From contig NZ_QEKO01000003.1 in assembly GCF_003096595.1 (NCBI RefSeq), positions 62,001 to 126,000 on the forward strand: a stretch of DNA of 64,000 nucleotides. Direction: 5' to 3'. This document shows, one piece after another, positions 62,215-64,000 of the stretch. This DNA comes from Pusillimonas noertemannii. GTDB lineage: Bacteria; Pseudomonadota; Gammaproteobacteria; Burkholderiales; Burkholderiaceae_B. The notes beneath the pieces were generated by a model. The model worked only from the letters and a program-made list of their open reading frames with translations. It did no database searches and was not told the origin of the DNA. Both the position numbers and the translations under genes were made by a program. Position 1 is the first letter of the stretch; each line of letters starts with the position of its first letter.

Positions 62215-63513
62215 TCATGTCGGCAGGCCCTGGGTCGCAGGCTGTTCGACGCCTTCGGCCGATACCTGCATTTCGGGGGCCGAGTGCAAGGCGGCGTCGC
62301 GCGGCAGCACTGAAGAGAACGCGCGCACGCGCTGGGATGCGGCGTCCAGGCCCGGAGGAAGCACGCCTTCTTGCACCATTTTCGCTGCCTTGAGCAGCCG
62401 CTGGCGAGTCATGATGATGCCTTTGTCGGTACCGACCAGATGCTCCTTGCTGCGGTCTTCTATGGGGCCCATGCTTTCCTGCACGGCCGCGTCCTGCTCG
62501 CCGAAACCCATGACGCCGCAGTAGCTGCGGCCTTCTTTCTGGGCCTGCCTGTCCATCAGGTAGTCGTTGTCCTTGTTGGCCAGGGGGCGGAAGGTGCCCG
62601 GTATGGTCTTGCAGTGAATGCCGCGGCCTTCGAGCATGGCGTCCATCTCTTCCTGGTTGAAGGGCCGGTCGGGATGGTAGTCGAAGCTGAACGTGTAGGC
62701 GTGTTCGTCGTCGATGGGAACCCAGGCGTGGCCGCCGTGGGGGTTGCCCTTGTACGGGGGGAAGAGGCTGGTGCAGGGCATCAGCCATTGCGTGACGCGC
62801 CAGTAGTAATTACTGTCGCTCTGGTTGCGCCGGGTGGCAATATACAGGCCGCCGGGGGATTCCAGGGGTATGAATGCCGGCCGGGGGTCTTCTTTTATGT
62901 GGGCGATGCTTTGAGGGTCGCGCTTCAGCAGGGGGTCGGCGCTGGCCGACATGCTGTGCAGAAATATGGAGTGGAAGGAGTCCAGGCCTCCTTCCATGAG
63001 CTGCAGGTAGTTACAGTCCTGCTGCCGTTTCGAGACATAGCGCTGGCCCTCGGGCACGGTGGCCCATTCATAGGCGGGCAGCGGCGGCTGCTTGTCGGGC
63101 GGGCCCATGTAGGTCCACAGCACGCCGCCATGCTCGACCAGCGGGTAGGCGCGCAGCTTTATGGTCTTGCAATAGCCGCGCTCTTGCGGCTCGGAGGGAA
63201 CGTCGACGCACTGGCCGGTAACGTCGTACTTCCAGCCGTGATAGGGGCAGCGTAGGCCGTCCTCTTCGTTACGCCCGAACCATAGCGACACCCCGCGATG
63301 CGCGCAGAATTCGTCTATCAGCCCCAGCCTGCCCTGGCTGTCGCGGAAGGCAAGCAGCCGTTCCGACAAGAGCTGGATGCGGACAGGAGGGCAGTCGGGC
63401 TCCGGCAATTCCTGCGGCAGCAGGGCGGGTATCCAGTAGCGGCGGAACAGCTCGCCCATCGGCGTGCCCGGGCCGGTCTGCGTCAACAATGCATTTTGTT
63501 CGGCGGTCGTCAT
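62215..63513 (-). CDS. Rieske non-haem iron aromatic-ring oxygenase, large subunit
   Basis: A 432-residue oxygenase component. The N-terminal Rieske [2Fe-2S] site is Cys70-x-His72 (CAHRG) and Cys89-x2-His92 (CPYHGWKYD). The mononuclear iron site begins GGLDSFHSIFLH, with His181 and His186 and the bridging Asp178. The overall type is phthalate 4,5-dioxygenase-like, using an external reductase that is not in the window. ATG 63513 follows AAGGAG. It hydroxylates or demethylates an aromatic acid, presumably the one bound by the flanking transport proteins; the exact substrate is unknown. Confidence 0.88.
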   Translation of the reverse strand: MTTAEQNALLTQTGPGTPMGELFRRYWIPALLPQELPEPDCPPVRIQLLSERLLAFRDSQGRLGLIDEFCAHRGVSLWFGRNEEDGLRCPYHGWKYDVTGQCVDVPSEPQERGYCKTIKLRAYPLVEHGGVLWTYMGPPDKQPPLPAYEWATVPEGQRYVSKRQQDCNYLQLMEGGLDSFHSIFLHSMSASADPLLKRDPQSIAHIKEDPRPAFIPLESPGGLYIATRRNQSDSNYYWRVTQWLMPCTSLFPPYKGNPHGGHAWVPIDDEHAYTFSFDYHPDRPFNQEEMDAMLEGRGIHCKTIPGTFRPLANKDNDYLMDRQAQKEGRSYCGVMGFGEQDAAVQESMGPIEDRSKEHLVGTDKGIIMTRQRLLKAAKMVQEGVLPPGLDAASQRVRAFSSVLPRDAALHSAPEMQVSAEGVEQPATQGLPT

Positions 63514-63545
63514 GTCACTCCTTGCTGCGGTTGCGTAATGGTCGA

Positions 63546-64000
63546 TCAGTGGCCGTGCGCGACGTCGTCGAACAGCTTGTCCCATTTTTCATAGCTGTCC
63601 AGAATGCGCACCGGGTCGCTGAAAACGATGGGCTTGAAGCGGGCCAGAACGGCCTCGTCGCGGCGATTGGTGCTGATCGAGTTGTCGGCCAGAATCTTCT
63701 GGCCGTCGCTCAGAAGAAAGTCATAGAAAAGCTCGGCGGAATGGGGGTGCCTGGCACCGCGCATAATGGCTATGCCGTCCGTGGATGCAATGGTCGGAGA
63801 CAGCGACAGATAGTCTATCGGCGCCTGCTTGGCGAGCAGCGGCTCGACCACGTGCAGATACAGGTTCAATGCAAGCGGCACTTCGCCGGCACTGACGAGG
63901 TTGGCCGTAAGCGTGCTGCCCTTGCGTATGGTCATTCCATTGGTGGCCACCATCTTGCGGAAAAAACGCAAGCCTTGCTCCTCGCCCATGGACTGCACCA
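63546..64000 (-). CDS. Second ABC substrate-binding protein, iron(III)-type fold (5' part outside window)
   Basis: About 150 C-terminal residues are visible; the frame continues past the window end, so no start is assigned. It is a paralogue of the protein at 61090: both share GEEQGL, FRK-x-VATNG, RKG-x-TL, SAGEVP/SGEVP, FYDF and GQKILAD/GQQILAD. The stop is 32 bases before the Rieske start, so the two are probably in one operon read from right to left, with a distinct second binding protein after the oxygenase. Confidence 0.82.
   Translation of the reverse strand, partial: VQSMGEEQGLRFFRKMVATNGMTIRKGSTLTANLVSAGEVPLALNLYLHVVEPLLAKQAPIDYLSLSPTIASTDGIAIMRGARHPHSAELFYDFLLSDGQKILADNSISTNRRDEAVLARFKPIVFSDPVRILDSYEKWDKLFDDVAHGH

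Overview
The window reads as the chromosome of a high-GC betaproteobacterium, most likely of the family Alcaligenaceae (Bordetella, Achromobacter or Pusillimonas type). This rests on protein flavour and gene order: glyQ-glyS-gmhB-plsC, hda-HAD phosphatase-pcnB-folK opposite purM, tsaE-amiC-mutL-miaA, 4.5S RNA-dnaX-ybaB-recR, and greA/yhbY/rlmE-ftsH-folP-glmM followed by ppx/ppk and pst. No phage, transposase, IS element or CRISPR array was seen. Most of the sequence is dense housekeeping DNA with 4-base ATGA overlaps inside operons.

Layout. 1-1882: end of a molybdate ABC transporter operon (modA partial, modB, a short modC), convergent with gloA. 1840-7435 (minus): glyQ, glyS, gmhB, plsC, a YgjP-type metallohydrolase and gloA, closely packed. 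7636-9962 (plus): a crotonase and class I fumarase, ended by a strong hairpin. 10054-13403 (minus): hda, HAD phosphatase, pcnB, folK. 13481-14530: purM. 14523-19925 (minus): tsaE, amiC, an ExoD-family membrane protein, mutL (with nuclease motifs) and miaA. A good sigma70-type promoter lies inside tsaE.

20101-27978 is more accessory: a TetR regulator with a nearby dyad, a truncated cytochrome c remnant, tRNA-Arg(CCT) whose 3' end is repeated in tandem, a secreted cysteine-rich protein of unknown function, and a catabolic set (acyl-CoA synthetase, orphan periplasmic binding protein, LuxR-type regulator, enoyl-CoA hydratase, SDR). These probably import, CoA-activate and oxidise an organic acid. 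28057-38938 returns to core genes: ybaK, xerD, a two-gene AddAB-like helicase-nuclease pair, 4.5S RNA, dnaX, ybaB, recR. Next come tal, carAB, a uracil-type permease, and greA with an intrinsic terminator in its leader, then yhbY, rlmE, ftsH, folP and glmM.

52504-61016 is a phosphate-related block: an OlsB-like acyltransferase, ppx, ppk and pstSCAB, with PhoB-box-like direct repeats before ppk and pstS. phoU and phoBR do not follow pstB. Instead, 61090-64000 (minus) holds a Rieske oxygenase flanked by two related periplasmic binding proteins, the second cut by the window edge. I found no clearly new defence or mobile system. The most interesting leads are the greA leader, the SBP-Rieske-SBP cassette, the AddAB-like pair without visible AddB hallmarks, the tRNA 3'-end tandem repeat and the promoter inside tsaE.
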